From: Polynucleobacter sp. Tro8-14-1
GTDB lineage: Bacteria; Pseudomonadota; Gammaproteobacteria; Burkholderiales; Burkholderiaceae
NCBI RefSeq assembly: GCF_018881655.1
Contig: NZ_JACVPX010000006.1
Location: 1-64,000 of the forward strand
Length of the DNA stretch: 64,000 nt
Direction: 5' to 3'
The translations under genes and the position numbers were made by a program. Below, piece by piece: positions 1 through 9,115 of the stretch (the first letter of the stretch is position 1; each line of letters begins with the position of its first letter). Under the pieces are notes generated by a model. That model saw only the letters and a list, made by a program, of their open reading frames with translations, ran no database searches and was not told the DNA's origin.

Positions 1-1
1 C

Positions 2-64
2 AACCTTAAACGAGTGATGAACATCATGGGTAGCAGCAATCTAATGAAGGCGATGGCGACATAA
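2..64 (+). pseudogene. C-terminal end of an IS transposase (cut by window start)
   Basis: The frame open at the window edge encodes about 20 residues ending in LMKAMAT and a TAA stop. The segment NLKRVMNIMG is typical of the last helix of IS1182/IS5-like DDE transposases. Only the end is visible, so whether the gene is intact upstream is unknown. The 200 bases after it look like an IS tail, not host coding sequence. Family assignment rests on one short motif. Confidence 0.45.
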
Positions 65-396
65 GGCGAAAGCCTTACTCAATCCGTAATAAACAGGCCT
101 GAGTAACGCCTCTACGAGGCGTTACTATAAAACCAATATTTACCGAAACAGGATGCTTGAGCCCCTCAGGGCTCTTTATTGAGAAACCTAAACCCGTGTA
201 CACGCTTTAAATCTAAATCAATGGAAGTATTTTGGGTTTTTACACAGCCTCGGTCGACAGCAGTCTTTGATGCATAGGGCTTTACAGCCCATTATTTGTA
301 CATTTCACATAAAGAGCAAACGCCCGATTACTTTTTACAAAAAATATGTTAGATTAATTATAATTTTTGTAAAATAATCATCATTTAGAGGTCTCA
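65..396. other. Non-coding stretch: IS tail, hairpins and promoter of the next gene
   Basis: No supported gene. It holds a perfect hairpin at 102-126 (11-bp arms, 3-nt loop), a terminator-like hairpin at 159-174 (GAGCCC, loop CTCA, GGGCTC) followed by TTTATT, and a stretch around 231-257 (ending CAGCCTCGGTCGAC) that may be the terminal repeat of the IS whose transposase end lies at 2-64. A weak sigma70-like promoter for the lipoprotein gene is visible: TTTACA at 334-339 and TATAAT at 359-364 with a long 19-base spacer. Confidence 0.4.
102..126. terminator. Perfect hairpin after the truncated transposase
   Basis: AGTAACGCCTC (102-112), loop TAC, GAGGCGTTACT (116-126). The arms are fully complementary but there is no T tract on either side, so it may be an IS-associated hairpin and not an intrinsic terminator. 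Confidence 0.4.
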
Positions 397-1587
397 ATGA
401 AACATCGCCTATTACTCACTTTTATTGCTATTTCTTTGGGTTCAATATTGATTGGCTGTGGTGGGGGAGGAGGCAGCAGTTCGTCTACCTCAACTACTCC
501 TGCTCCTGCTAGCTCAACTAGCTACAGCTCTGCATTGGCAGTAGGTGATTTGGGTGCGCTGACAATTAATCCTGAGGTTACTAGCTACTCATTGGCAATA
601 TTAAGAAGCTCTTTTGGATTAACCAATAAAACTTTTTCCGGTAGCCTCAGTCGTAACGCTGATGGTACTTATACTGCAATAGATTCAACACAGCCAACTA
701 AGCCACTCAAGTTATTTAAAACAACTAATTTATCTGTCATGGCTGTGCCAATTTCAATATCAGGCGTTGTTTCTGCTTATGCGCCAGTCTTTTCAATTAA
801 ATCAGGTGCAGCAATTACAGAAGCAAGTCAAATAGTAGTCAATACGAATACAGTAAGGGCTGTGCAATTTAGATCATCTGGTTCAAGCAACTCTAAGGTT
901 TATGGCGCTTCTGGTGCTACGGGTTTTATAACTGTTATTACGCCATCTCAATTTACTCTTAGTCTTTGTGATAATGGGGGTATTAGCTCCAATAATACAA
1001 AGCTCGTAAGTTGTGTAGCAGGCAGTTCAAACATCACGAGTACAAGTACATTTAATTACGATAGCTCCAGTAGCTCATGGTTAATGGCAAATCCCTCTGG
1101 TACATCTATTGTGAGCGCACAATTTACCAGCATCCCAGAAAATGGAAGTGTAGTCGGATATATTGATACCTCAGACACCAGTGGAAACTCATCACAATTT
1201 ATGGCACTAGCCTTAGCTAGTCCCTCACAATTACCAGCTCCATTGGCTGGAACCTTTAACCATACTTCATATCAGGCTTGTACGAGCACTAACAACTGTG
1301 CATACGATAATGTATTGGGTAATGGTGTAGATACGGGTCCTATAACAATCGTGGCTGGTAGTTCTATAACTAGAAATCCTAGTACTGGCTACCCAAACTG
1401 TACAGAAACATTAACTCCTGATAGCCCCATTGCTGGCATGTATTCTGTAACCCATGCTAACTGCAAGCCCGGAAGTAACCCAGATATTATTGGATTTAAT
1501 ATTACCCAGAATTTGAGTTTTAGTGCTGGTTACGATAACTCAGTGACTCCTGCTGCGGTAAAGGTCAACATTGATATCCTGTATTAA
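397..1587 (+). CDS. Secreted lipoprotein of unknown function, Ser/Thr-rich
   Basis: 396 residues. The N-terminus has a lysine-arginine start, a hydrophobic stretch and a lipobox ending LIGC at about residue 21, followed by a glycine run and a Ser/Thr/Pro linker, so it should be lipid-anchored in the envelope. The rest is low in charge and rich in Ser, Thr, Asn and Gly, as in outer-surface beta-rich proteins, with a few cysteines (for example CDNGG, SCVAGS, YQACTSTNNC) that could form disulfides in the periplasm. I recognise no domain. It stands alone between the IS tail and an IS30 element, with its own promoter-like sequence and a good terminator directly after it. The function cannot be inferred. 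Confidence 0.7.
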   Translation: MKHRLLLTFIAISLGSILIGCGGGGGSSSSTSTTPAPASSTSYSSALAVGDLGALTINPEVTSYSLAILRSSFGLTNKTFSGSLSRNADGTYTAIDSTQPTKPLKLFKTTNLSVMAVPISISGVVSAYAPVFSIKSGAAITEASQIVVNTNTVRAVQFRSSGSSNSKVYGASGATGFITVITPSQFTLSLCDNGGISSNNTKLVSCVAGSSNITSTSTFNYDSSSSSWLMANPSGTSIVSAQFTSIPENGSVVGYIDTSDTSGNSSQFMALALASPSQLPAPLAGTFNHTSYQACTSTNNCAYDNVLGNGVDTGPITIVAGSSITRNPSTGYPNCTETLTPDSPIAGMYSVTHANCKPGSNPDIIGFNITQNLSFSAGYDNSVTPAAVKVNIDILY

Positions 1588-1605
1588 TTTCACAGGCTAT
1601 TAAGC

Positions 1606-1628
1606 AAACCACCTACGGGTGGTTTTTT
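1606..1628 (+). terminator. Rho-independent terminator of the lipoprotein gene
   Basis: AAACCACC (1606-1613), loop TACG, GGTGGTTT running into a T tract ending at 1628. It lies 19 bases after the stop codon, a textbook intrinsic terminator. Confidence 0.85.
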
Positions 1629-1656
1629 GTTACTCTGGGAGACTGCTATGAGTCTT

Positions 1657-2882
1657 GAATTCAACCGATCGATGCAACACACTACAAACTGCGTAAGCAA
1701 AAGGAGTGTTGCTCATGAAACAACGACCTCGAATCTATTACACGGCCACCCAGAAGGCTTTAATGTGGGAGCGGTGGCAAAAAGGCGATAACCTTCATCA
1801 GATAGCGCAGTTATTTGATCGGGGCCACTCCTCTATCCAGCGTATTTTGGCTGAAAGTGGTGGCATCAGACCACCAGAGCGAACTCGATCCGTTTTAGCG
1901 TTAACTTTGGCCGAGCGAGAAGAGATCTCCCGCGGCCTGGCAACGGGACAATCCCTTCGCTCTATCGCTCAGCTTTTAGGTAGATCGCCTTCTACGGTTA
2001 GTCGGGAGGTAAAGCGCAATGGTGGTACCAAAGACTACCGATCAGCTGGAGCCGATGGTTCTGCTTGGGATCGAGCACTTCGCCCCAAGACTTGTAAACT
2101 GGTCTTAAACAAGCCCTTGGCAAGTATCGTGACAGACAAGCTGCAGCTCTTGCAGTGGTCGCCACAACAGATTGCCGGATGGTTAAAGCAAACGTATCCA
2201 GATGAGAAAAGCTATCAGGTGTCACACGAGACGATTTATCGCAGCCTCTTTATCCAAGCCCGTGGAGCCTTAAAGAAAGAGCTCGTGGCACATTTACGTC
2301 GCACTCGGATCATGCGCCGCTCACGCCATCACACACTTAAAGATCTTGGTCTTGGCAAGATTGCCAATGCCATCTCCATTAGAGAGCGGCCAGCAGAAGC
2401 AGAAGATCGCGCAGTACCAGGTCACTGGGAAGGTGATCTACTTTATGGAGATGCCAATAGTCAGATCGCTACTCTTGTAGAGCGCCAAACCCGTTATGTA
2501 ATGCTAGTCAAGGTTGCTCGTAAAGATAGTCAGACGGTGGTCAATGCACTCATTAAGCACGCCAGAAAATTACCAGATGAGTTATATAAATCGTTGACTT
2601 GGGATCGAGGTAAAGAAATGTCTGAACACAAACGCTTTACTCTAGCTACCGATGTGCAAGTGTATTTTTGCGATCCTCAGCATCCTTGGCAACGAGGCTC
2701 GAATGAAAATACCAATGGGTTATTAAGACAATACTTCCCTAAAGGAATGAGTCTGGCCAATTACTCACAGGCTAAGCTCAATGCCATAGCTAGGAAACTG
2801 AATGAGCGCCCTAGAAAGACACTAAACTATCAAACACCGGCAGAACGTTTTGCCCAATCTGTTGCGTTGACCAGTTGAATCC
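1657..2882 (+). mobile_element. IS30-family insertion sequence
   Basis: One transposase gene is framed by imperfect 25-bp inverted repeats: left at 1657-1681 (starts GAATTCAACC) and right at 2858-2882, whose complement starts GGATTCAACT. By eye 19 of 25 positions match. The right repeat overlaps the end of the transposase reading frame, as is common in compact IS. The element is about 1.2 kb, the usual IS30 size. Exact tips and any target duplication were not fixed by eye. It lies in the gap between the lipoprotein gene and ppsR and does not break either. Confidence 0.75.
1715..2878 (+). CDS. IS30-family transposase
   Basis: 387 residues. The N-terminal third contains two helix-turn-helix regions, the second (around residues 70-95) with the RSIAQLLGRSPSTVSREVKR pattern typical of IS30. 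The catalytic DDE core is visible as HWEGDLLYG, then LTWDRGKEMSEH, then NENTNGLLRQYFPKG. The reading frame opens at a GTG at 1706, but AAGGAG at 1701-1706 is correctly placed for the ATG at 1715, so that start is chosen. No frameshift or stop interrupts the gene and the DDE motifs are intact, so it may be active. Confidence 0.9.
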   Translation: MKQRPRIYYTATQKALMWERWQKGDNLHQIAQLFDRGHSSIQRILAESGGIRPPERTRSVLALTLAEREEISRGLATGQSLRSIAQLLGRSPSTVSREVKRNGGTKDYRSAGADGSAWDRALRPKTCKLVLNKPLASIVTDKLQLLQWSPQQIAGWLKQTYPDEKSYQVSHETIYRSLFIQARGALKKELVAHLRRTRIMRRSRHHTLKDLGLGKIANAISIRERPAEAEDRAVPGHWEGDLLYGDANSQIATLVERQTRYVMLVKVARKDSQTVVNALIKHARKLPDELYKSLTWDRGKEMSEHKRFTLATDVQVYFCDPQHPWQRGSNENTNGLLRQYFPKGMSLANYSQAKLNAIARKLNERPRKTLNYQTPAERFAQSVALTS

Positions 2883-2914
2883 AAGGTCGAAACCAGACAT
2901 TGCAAAATACCTTC

Positions 2915-3742
2915 TTATCCCAGTATCATTTTGTCAGACTTAATCGCCTGCAGTACGGTGGTAGCGATTTCTTCAATGGATTTGCTGGTTGTTAGCACCC
3001 AAGGAATAGATTGTTTCTTCATCATCGCCGTTGCTTCATTAATTTCATAGCGGCAGTTTTCTAGCTTGGCGTAGTTACTGCCGGGTCTGCGTTCATTACG
3101 AATCTCTGAGAGTCGTTCAGCATCAATCATTAGGCCAAATATTTTTTGGCGATATGGGACTAAATCCTTCGGAAGTTGTCCTCGTTCGAAATCTTCCGGT
3201 ATCAGGGGGTAGTTGGCTGCCTTGAGTCCATATTGCATTGCCAGATAAAGACTGGTTGGCGTCTTACCAACCCTGGAGATTCCAATTAGAATGACATCGG
3301 CTTCGGCAAGGTTTTGATTGGACTGGCCGTCATCATGGGCCAGGGAATAGTTGATGGCCTCAATCCGGTTCTTGTAGGCCTCGGTATCGGCATTGTGGTG
3401 AAGGCGGTTCATGGCATGGGTGGATTTCATGCCTAAAGCTTCTTCTAGAGGGGCTACAAAGGTCTGGAACATGTCCAAAATCAGGCCATTTGCCTTAGCC
3501 ACGATTGCATTGAGCTCAGAGTTCACCAAAGTGGTGAAAACGATGGGTTGCACCCCATATTTAGCAGCTGCCTGGTTGACGCTGCTAACAGCATCGTGGG
3601 CCTTATCCACGCTATCCACAAAAGGCACCCGAATATGCTTAAAAGTGGCCTCAAATTGGGCCAAAATCGACTGGCTGAAGTTCTCGGCAGTAATGCCGGT
3701 GCCGTCAGAGACAATAAAAACAATGCGGGTTTCGTTAGACAT
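2915..3742 (-). CDS. ppsR: PEP synthase regulatory protein (bifunctional kinase/pyrophosphorylase, DUF299)
   Basis: 275 residues, full length for the family. It switches PEP synthase off by ADP-dependent phosphorylation of a threonine and on again by phosphate-dependent removal. The N-terminal FIVSDGTGITAE and the P-loop-like ILIGISRVGKTPTS near residue 150 are family signatures. It is divergent from ppsA (3849), its expected substrate, with 106 bases between the starts holding both promoters. The IS30 element ends 32 bases after its stop codon and could read toward it. Confidence 0.93.
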   Translation of the reverse strand: MSNETRIVFIVSDGTGITAENFSQSILAQFEATFKHIRVPFVDSVDKAHDAVSSVNQAAAKYGVQPIVFTTLVNSELNAIVAKANGLILDMFQTFVAPLEEALGMKSTHAMNRLHHNADTEAYKNRIEAINYSLAHDDGQSNQNLAEADVILIGISRVGKTPTSLYLAMQYGLKAANYPLIPEDFERGQLPKDLVPYRQKIFGLMIDAERLSEIRNERRPGSNYAKLENCRYEINEATAMMKKQSIPWVLTTSKSIEEIATTVLQAIKSDKMILG

Positions 3743-3848
3743 GGATTTGGCTTAAAAGTCAGGGTCAGCACTACAATAGAATCATATTAAAGCATGCCCC
3801 CTTTAGGGTGGCCGCTACACCAGTTTCCTTATCTTTTGAGAGTATTTT

Positions 3849-6254
3849 ATGTCCAATCAACAGCAACAAAATAGCAGTATGGCTGATGCCTATGTTTTGC
3901 CTTTTGAACAACTCCGCATGACTGATGTTGAATCAGTTGGCGGTAAGAATGCATCATTAGGAGAGATGATTTCTCAGTTAGCGTCTACTGGGGTTCGTGT
4001 TCCTACAGGTTTTGCAACGACTTCGTTAGCATTCCGCGACTTTCTAAAGCACAACAATTTGACTGAGCGCATTCAACAGCGTTTGGAAGGCTTGAATATT
4101 GATGATGTGCGTGCATTGGCGCAAGCTGGGGCAGAAATTCGTGGCTGGATCGAAACAGCGCCATTTCAGCCAAAGTTGGATGAAGAAATTCGTAAAGCAT
4201 TTGCAGTATTGGATGACTCTGGTCAAGGCTCATTTGCAGTCCGTTCATCAGCTACTGCCGAAGACTTGCCAGATGCTTCTTTTGCTGGTCAGCAAGAAAC
4301 ATTCTTGAACGTAGAAGGCATTGACGATGTTCTGAAGAAGATTCGTGAAGTATTTGCTTCTTTGTATAACGATCGCGCGATCTCCTACCGTGTTCACAAG
4401 GGCTTCGCCCATGCTGAAGTAGCCTTATCTGCTGGTATTCAGCGCATGGTGCGTTCTGACTTGGGTGCTGCTGGCGTAATGTTTACTCTGGATACCGAGT
4501 CTGGATTTGAGGATGTGGTTTTCATTACCTCTAGCTATGGCTTGGGCGAGACTGTTGTCCAGGGCGCAGTGAACCCGGACGAGTTTTATGTATTTAAAAC
4601 CACTTTGGCTCAAGATAAGAAGGCGATCATTCGCCGCTCCTTGGGTTCAAAGTTAATTCAAATGCAATTTGCCCCAAAAGGCTCCGCAGAAAAAGTACAA
4701 ACTGTTGATGTCACCCCAGAAAAGCGTAACCGCTTCTCTTTGGAGGATGCGGATATCACTGAGTTGGCTAAATATGCAGTGATCATTGAAAAGCACTACG
4801 GCCGTCCAATGGACATCGAGTGGGGTAAAGATGGTCAAGATGGTCGTATCTATATCTTGCAGGCGCGCCCTGAGACTGTAAAGAGTCAGGCTGCCGGTCA
4901 AGTAGAGATGCGCTACAAGTTGAAGGGCAGCTCAAAGGTATTGGCAAAAGGTCGCGCAATCGGTCAAAAGATTGGCGCTGGTCCTGTACGCATTATTCGT
5001 GACCCAAGCGAAATGGATCGTGTTCAGCCAGGTGATGTCTTGGTTGCCGATATGACTGACCCGAACTGGGAACCAGTCATGAAGCGTGCTTCAGCGATTG
5101 TGACTAATCGTGGTGGACGCACATGCCACGCAGCAATCATTGCCCGTGAATTAGGTGTGCCTGCAGTAGTTGGTTGCGGTGATGCCACTGAGCATTTGCA
5201 AGACGGCATGATGGTGACGGTTTCTTGCGCTGAAGGTGATGAAGGTCATATTTATGATGGCTTGATCGAAACTGAAGTCACTGAAGTATCCCGCGGTGTG
5301 TTGCCAGAGATTCCTGTGAAGATCACGATGAATATCGGTAATCCTCAGTTGGCATTTGATTTCTGTCAGATTCCGAATGCTGGTGTTGGCTTAGCTCGTC
5401 TTGAGTTCATCATCAATAACTACATTGGTGTTCACCCACGTGCTGTATTGGAATATCCAAATATTGATCCTGACCTCAAGCGTGCAGTTGAAAGCGTTGC
5501 TCGTGGCTACGCTAGCCCGCGTCAGTTCTATGAAGATAAGTTGGTTGAAGGTGTAGCAACGATTGCTGCTGCTTTCTATCCAAAGCCAGTGATTGTTCGT
5601 TTGTCAGACTTCAAATCCAATGAATATAAGAAACTCATTGGTGGATCACGTTACGAGCCGGATGAAGAGAATCCAATGTTGGGATTCCGCGGTGCATCAC
5701 GTTATGTGTCTGAAGATTTCGGCGAGGCTTTTGCTCTTGAGTGCGCTGCAATGAAGCGTGTTCGTGAAGATATGGGCCTGGACAACGTAGAAATCATGGT
5801 TCCGTTTGTACGTACTATCAATCAGGCTAAGCGCGTGATCGACATGATGGAGAAGTTTGGTCTCAAGCGTGGCGTAAATGGTTTGCGTCTCATCATGATG
5901 TGCGAGATCCCATCTAATGCGATTTTGGCTGATCAGTTCCTTGAGTACTTTGATGGTTTCTCAATCGGCTCAAACGACATGACTCAATTAACTTTGGGCC
6001 TAGATCGTGACTCCGGAATGGAATTGTTGGCTATCGACTTTGATGAGCGTGATCCAGCGGTAGAGTTCATGATTGCTCGTTCAATTGATGCTTGCCGTAA
6101 GCAAAATAAATATGTTGGTATTTGCGGTCAAGGCCCCTCAGATCACCCAGACTTTGCTCGTTGGTTGGTTGAGAAGGGAATCACTTCAATCTCATTAAAT
6201 CCAGATAGCGTAGTGGCTACCTGGGAGATGTTAGGTAAGAACTTAAAAGCCTAA
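3849..6254 (+). CDS. ppsA: Phosphoenolpyruvate synthase
   Basis: 801 residues, full length. Converts pyruvate and ATP to PEP, AMP and phosphate, the entry to gluconeogenesis in the cytoplasm. Domain order is the expected one: N-terminal ATP-grasp nucleotide domain ([10 protein letters not shown], then [14 protein letters not shown]), a central swivelling phosphohistidine domain with [15 protein letters not shown] (catalytic His around residue 425), and the C-terminal PEP-binding TIM barrel with EIMVPFVRT and the [11 protein letters not shown] end motif. Divergent from its regulator ppsR and followed by a strong terminator. Codon use and composition are those of the host. Confidence 0.97.
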   Translation: MSNQQQQNSSMADAYVLPFEQLRMTDVESVGGKNASLGEMISQLASTGVRVPTGFATTSLAFRDFLKHNNLTERIQQRLEGLNIDDVRALAQAGAEIRGWIETAPFQPKLDEEIRKAFAVLDDSGQGSFAVRSSATAEDLPDASFAGQQETFLNVEGIDDVLKKIREVFASLYNDRAISYRVHKGFAHAEVALSAGIQRMVRSDLGAAGVMFTLDTESGFEDVVFITSSYGLGETVVQGAVNPDEFYVFKTTLAQDKKAIIRRSLGSKLIQMQFAPKGSAEKVQTVDVTPEKRNRFSLEDADITELAKYAVIIEKHYGRPMDIEWGKDGQDGRIYILQARPETVKSQAAGQVEMRYKLKGSSKVLAKGRAIGQKIGAGPVRIIRDPSEMDRVQPGDVLVADMTDPNWEPVMKRASAIVTNRGGRTCHAAIIARELGVPAVVGCGDATEHLQDGMMVTVSCAEGDEGHIYDGLIETEVTEVSRGVLPEIPVKITMNIGNPQLAFDFCQIPNAGVGLARLEFIINNYIGVHPRAVLEYPNIDPDLKRAVESVARGYASPRQFYEDKLVEGVATIAAAFYPKPVIVRLSDFKSNEYKKLIGGSRYEPDEENPMLGFRGASRYVSEDFGEAFALECAAMKRVREDMGLDNVEIMVPFVRTINQAKRVIDMMEKFGLKRGVNGLRLIMMCEIPSNAILADQFLEYFDGFSIGSNDMTQLTLGLDRDSGMELLAIDFDERDPAVEFMIARSIDACRKQNKYVGICGQGPSDHPDFARWLVEKGITSISLNPDSVVATWEMLGKNLKA

Positions 6255-6277
6255 ATCAAAGCGGATAGCATTAAAGC

Positions 6278-6307
6278 AAAAGGCCTAGATTTTTTCTAGG
6301 CCTTTTT
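6278..6307. terminator. Bidirectional terminator between ppsA and the Anbu operon
   Basis: AAAAGGCCTAGA (6278-6289), T-rich loop, TCTAGGCCTTTT (6295-6306) followed by more T. The arms are perfectly complementary and both strands end in a T run, so it can stop both convergent transcripts. Confidence 0.9.
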
Positions 6308-6343
6308 GTTTATCAATGCATCTAACGCTTCACTATTAGAGAC

Positions 6344-7240
6344 TTACTTTTTCTTTGCAGTCACCTTCTTTAGAACCACTTTCTTTGTCGCCTTCTTTAC
6401 GGGGGTGACCTTAGTATTTCTTGTGGCCTTTTGAGCCCCTGCTTTAGATGGCGGATGATTGATAGGAACAATCCCCATTTTTTTAGCAGGAGTGGAAATA
6501 TCGCTCGATTTATGAGCGCCGCTCCAACTAGGTTCCGCTATGGAATTAAACGCCTCGCGTAGTTTCTCGCCCCACGCTTGATGAATCATTGCAAAATAGG
6601 GGTTTGCATCATCTAGAGTAACGAGCTTCGTGGCTTTCAGAGAATTTTTTTCGTAAACCAACATATCCAGAGGTAGTCCAACCGAAATATTACTTTTCAA
6701 GGTGGAGTCCATTGAGATGAGGGCGCACTTGGTTGCCAGATTAAGTGGTGTATTGAAATTGAGCACTCGGTCCAAGATGGGCTTACCGTACTTGGATTCG
6801 CCAATCTGGAAATAGCAAGTCTCGGGCGTAGCCTCAATAAAGTTTCCTGCCGAATAAATATTAAATAGGCGCGGTTTCTCGCCTTTTACTTGACCACCAA
6901 AAATCATATTGCAGTTAAATTCAAGACCCGCTTTTTCAAGTGCGGCATGATCACGTTCATACACTTGTTTAATGGCATCGCCCACAACGACGGCAGCTTC
7001 ATATGAGTTTTTGGCTGTCCAGAGGTTCTTGCCCTTAAAAAGCTGTCCTTGCAGCAGGATTTCTTTAACGGATTGGGTAATGGCAAGATTGCCGGCACTC
7101 ATCAAGGTAAAGAAGCGATCCTTGTTTTGAAACAAGGTCATCTTTCTAAAGGTGCCGATTTGGTCTACGCCAGCATTTGTTCGGGTATCAGATAAGAAAA
7201 CAAGACCATCTTTAAGGCAAAGACCAACGCAATACGTCAT
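6344..7240 (-). CDS. Anbu, bacterial proteasome-like peptidase homolog
   Basis: 298 residues. The N-terminus MTYCVGLCLKDGLVFLSDTR matches Anbu, an Ntn-hydrolase relative of HslV and the 20S proteasome, where the Thr after Met becomes the N-terminal nucleophile. FRKM follows as in the family. The core ends near residue 245. After it comes an unusual C-terminal tail of about 50 residues dominated by Lys, Ala, Thr and Val (repeats of the KKATKK type), resembling histone-H1-like tails. It is the last gene of a four-gene minus-strand operon (10528 to 6344) of the conserved Anbu neighbourhood. The physiological substrate of Anbu is not established. Confidence 0.88.
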   Translation of the reverse strand: MTYCVGLCLKDGLVFLSDTRTNAGVDQIGTFRKMTLFQNKDRFFTLMSAGNLAITQSVKEILLQGQLFKGKNLWTAKNSYEAAVVVGDAIKQVYERDHAALEKAGLEFNCNMIFGGQVKGEKPRLFNIYSAGNFIEATPETCYFQIGESKYGKPILDRVLNFNTPLNLATKCALISMDSTLKSNISVGLPLDMLVYEKNSLKATKLVTLDDANPYFAMIHQAWGEKLREAFNSIAEPSWSGAHKSSDISTPAKKMGIVPINHPPSKAGAQKATRNTKVTPVKKATKKVVLKKVTAKKK

Positions 7241-7296
7241 ACACGGACCCTCTTCATTATTTCCTGGAATTATCTCTTAAATATCCCAGAGGGTTG

Positions 7297-8094
7297 CTAT
7301 GGCAACTGTTGAATCGAAATGTTGGCGCTGAGTTCTTCTCCGCCGCCGCCAGAGCGAACCCCCTTAACAGGAGCGGCGGAATAATAATCTCTGCCAATGG
7401 CAAGGCGAATATGACGTGAGTCAACTAAGCATGCATGGGTGATATCTACACTGGTCCAGATGCCTTTATCGATATCGCTACAAAAGTCGATCCAAGCATG
7501 GCTAGCAAGATTTGGGGATTCTTCTGCAAAGAAATAACCACTGACATATCGCGCTGGAATTCCAGAGGCGCGACAGAGACTCAACATAATATGGGCATGA
7601 TCTTGGCAAACGCCAGATTTCATGGCGAAGGATTGAGCTGCAGTCGTGGCAAAGTTCGTTTGGCCAGGAGAGTACACAATCAAGCCTTGAACTGCCTCAG
7701 CGAGTTTTAGTACTTGATCAACTGAATTTTTCTTTGGAATGCCATAAGAGAAATACTCCAACATTTCATCTGTAGGCTCAGTCAGATTGGTTTGCTGCAG
7801 TAAGTAGTAGGGCGAAACTGCTTTAGCATCATCGACAAACTCAAATGCATCTTGTGTATGTACTTCACCTTCAGCCTCAATCATCATTGAGGTGTAAGGG
7901 CTTTCCTGCACAAATACACTGCAAAGATTACCAAAAGTATCTATAGAGCTAGATGCTTTTATTGGGGTGCTAATTCTCCATTTATCGACTTGTTGGCCAG
8001 CTAGAGTGGGAGGTGTCAAGCGCAATTCTTGTATGGAATAATGCACCGGTGTTTCATACCGATATTCCGTGCGATGGCGAATTTTAAGATGCAT
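7297..8094 (-). CDS. Transglutaminase-like cysteine protease family protein
   Basis: 265 residues. The N-terminal bacterial transglutaminase-associated domain (LKIRHRTEYRYETPV, about residues 3-80) is followed by a transglutaminase-like core. The catalytic Cys is in KSGVCQDHAHI, the His in SHAWIDF, and the Asp is expected shortly after (SVDITHACL). This protein travels with the alpha-E and ATP-grasp proteins and Anbu in many proteobacteria; the set has been proposed to make or modify a small peptide, which is inference. It is 17 bases downstream of the alpha-E gene and 56 bases upstream of anbu. Confidence 0.88.
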   Translation of the reverse strand: MHLKIRHRTEYRYETPVHYSIQELRLTPPTLAGQQVDKWRISTPIKASSSIDTFGNLCSVFVQESPYTSMMIEAEGEVHTQDAFEFVDDAKAVSPYYLLQQTNLTEPTDEMLEYFSYGIPKKNSVDQVLKLAEAVQGLIVYSPGQTNFATTAAQSFAMKSGVCQDHAHIMLSLCRASGIPARYVSGYFFAEESPNLASHAWIDFCSDIDKGIWTSVDITHACLVDSRHIRLAIGRDYYSAAPVKGVRSGGGGEELSANISIQQLP

Positions 8095-8111
8095 ATAGTC
8101 TTTGTGATTTC

Positions 8112-9089
8112 TTAGGCAACAGCCAGTGGAATGAGATAAGCATTGCTAAACTCATCGGCTATGTAGTTAATGCGCTCTAAGAAAGCCTCAATAAATTCTT
8201 CCAGGCCTTGCTCAAATACCTCATCAATATCGGAATAATCCAAGCTAGCCTTGAGCTTTCCGAGCAGACGTTCAATTTCTTTGGATTGCTGATTCTTCAC
8301 TTCAGAAATGAGGGGGATTAATTCATTGACGCAGGACACCAAGGATCGTGGCATCTGTTTATTGAAGATAAGTAGTTGTGCGACTTGTTTTGGAGTGACT
8401 TGATCGGAATAAATTTGACGATAGATCTCAAATGCGGAGACGGAGCGCAGTAAGGCTGCCCAGTGATAGAAGTCAAAGAATTCACCATCAGTGCCATCTT
8501 CCGAGGATTTCTTAGCGCCAAGAACCCGCAGGGCTGCTGGGTCCTCATACTTAGTTTCCAGAATACGTGCGGTGTTATCAGCGCGTTCTAGCAGTGTTCC
8601 CACGTTAATAAAGTAAAAAGCCTCATTTTTCAGCATCGTGCCGTATAGAACACCCCTAAAGAGGTGGCAGCGGTGCTTGACCCACTCCAAAAGGCGGCTG
8701 GGATCCGATTGATGTCTTGCTTCTAGAATGCGTTGTAGCTCAAGCCAAGTAGTGTTTTGGGTTTCCCAAACTTCGGAAGTAATCTTGCCGCGGATAACGC
8801 GGGCATTCTCACGCGCAGCAAACAGGCAGGAAACGATGCTGGAAGGATTGCTGGTTTCATAAATCATGAAGTCCAAAACATTCTCACGATTAACGACATC
8901 ATATTTGCTGAGGAAGGCTTCTTCCAACTTAGAAATCGTGAGTAACTTTTTCCAACTCTGCTCTAAAAACTCTGCAGGCTGAGGAAGTAGAGAGGTTTGA
9001 TGGTTTACATCGAGCATGCGGGCAGTATTCTCTGCGCGCTCGGTGTAACGGGCCATCCAATAAAGACAATCAGCTGTACGACTCAACAT
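8112..9089 (-). CDS. Alpha-E domain protein (DUF403)
   Basis: 325 residues, almost entirely helical by appearance. The start MLSRTADCLYWMARYTERAE is the signature of the alpha-E family, which is nearly always encoded beside a circularly permuted ATP-grasp enzyme and a transglutaminase-like protein. The catalytic role is unknown. It sits second in the operon, 26 bases after the ATP-grasp stop codon. There is no signal peptide, so it should be cytoplasmic. Confidence 0.9.
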   Translation of the reverse strand: MLSRTADCLYWMARYTERAENTARMLDVNHQTSLLPQPAEFLEQSWKKLLTISKLEEAFLSKYDVVNRENVLDFMIYETSNPSSIVSCLFAARENARVIRGKITSEVWETQNTTWLELQRILEARHQSDPSRLLEWVKHRCHLFRGVLYGTMLKNEAFYFINVGTLLERADNTARILETKYEDPAALRVLGAKKSSEDGTDGEFFDFYHWAALLRSVSAFEIYRQIYSDQVTPKQVAQLLIFNKQMPRSLVSCVNELIPLISEVKNQQSKEIERLLGKLKASLDYSDIDEVFEQGLEEFIEAFLERINYIADEFSNAYLIPLAVA

Positions 9090-9115
9090 ATTTTCTTATT
9101 CCCCATACTCTTCAC

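Noticed and set aside
3411..3755. Plus-strand frame opposite ppsR
   Set aside because: It is a reverse-frame shadow of a well-supported gene; protein is low quality and unrelated to any family.
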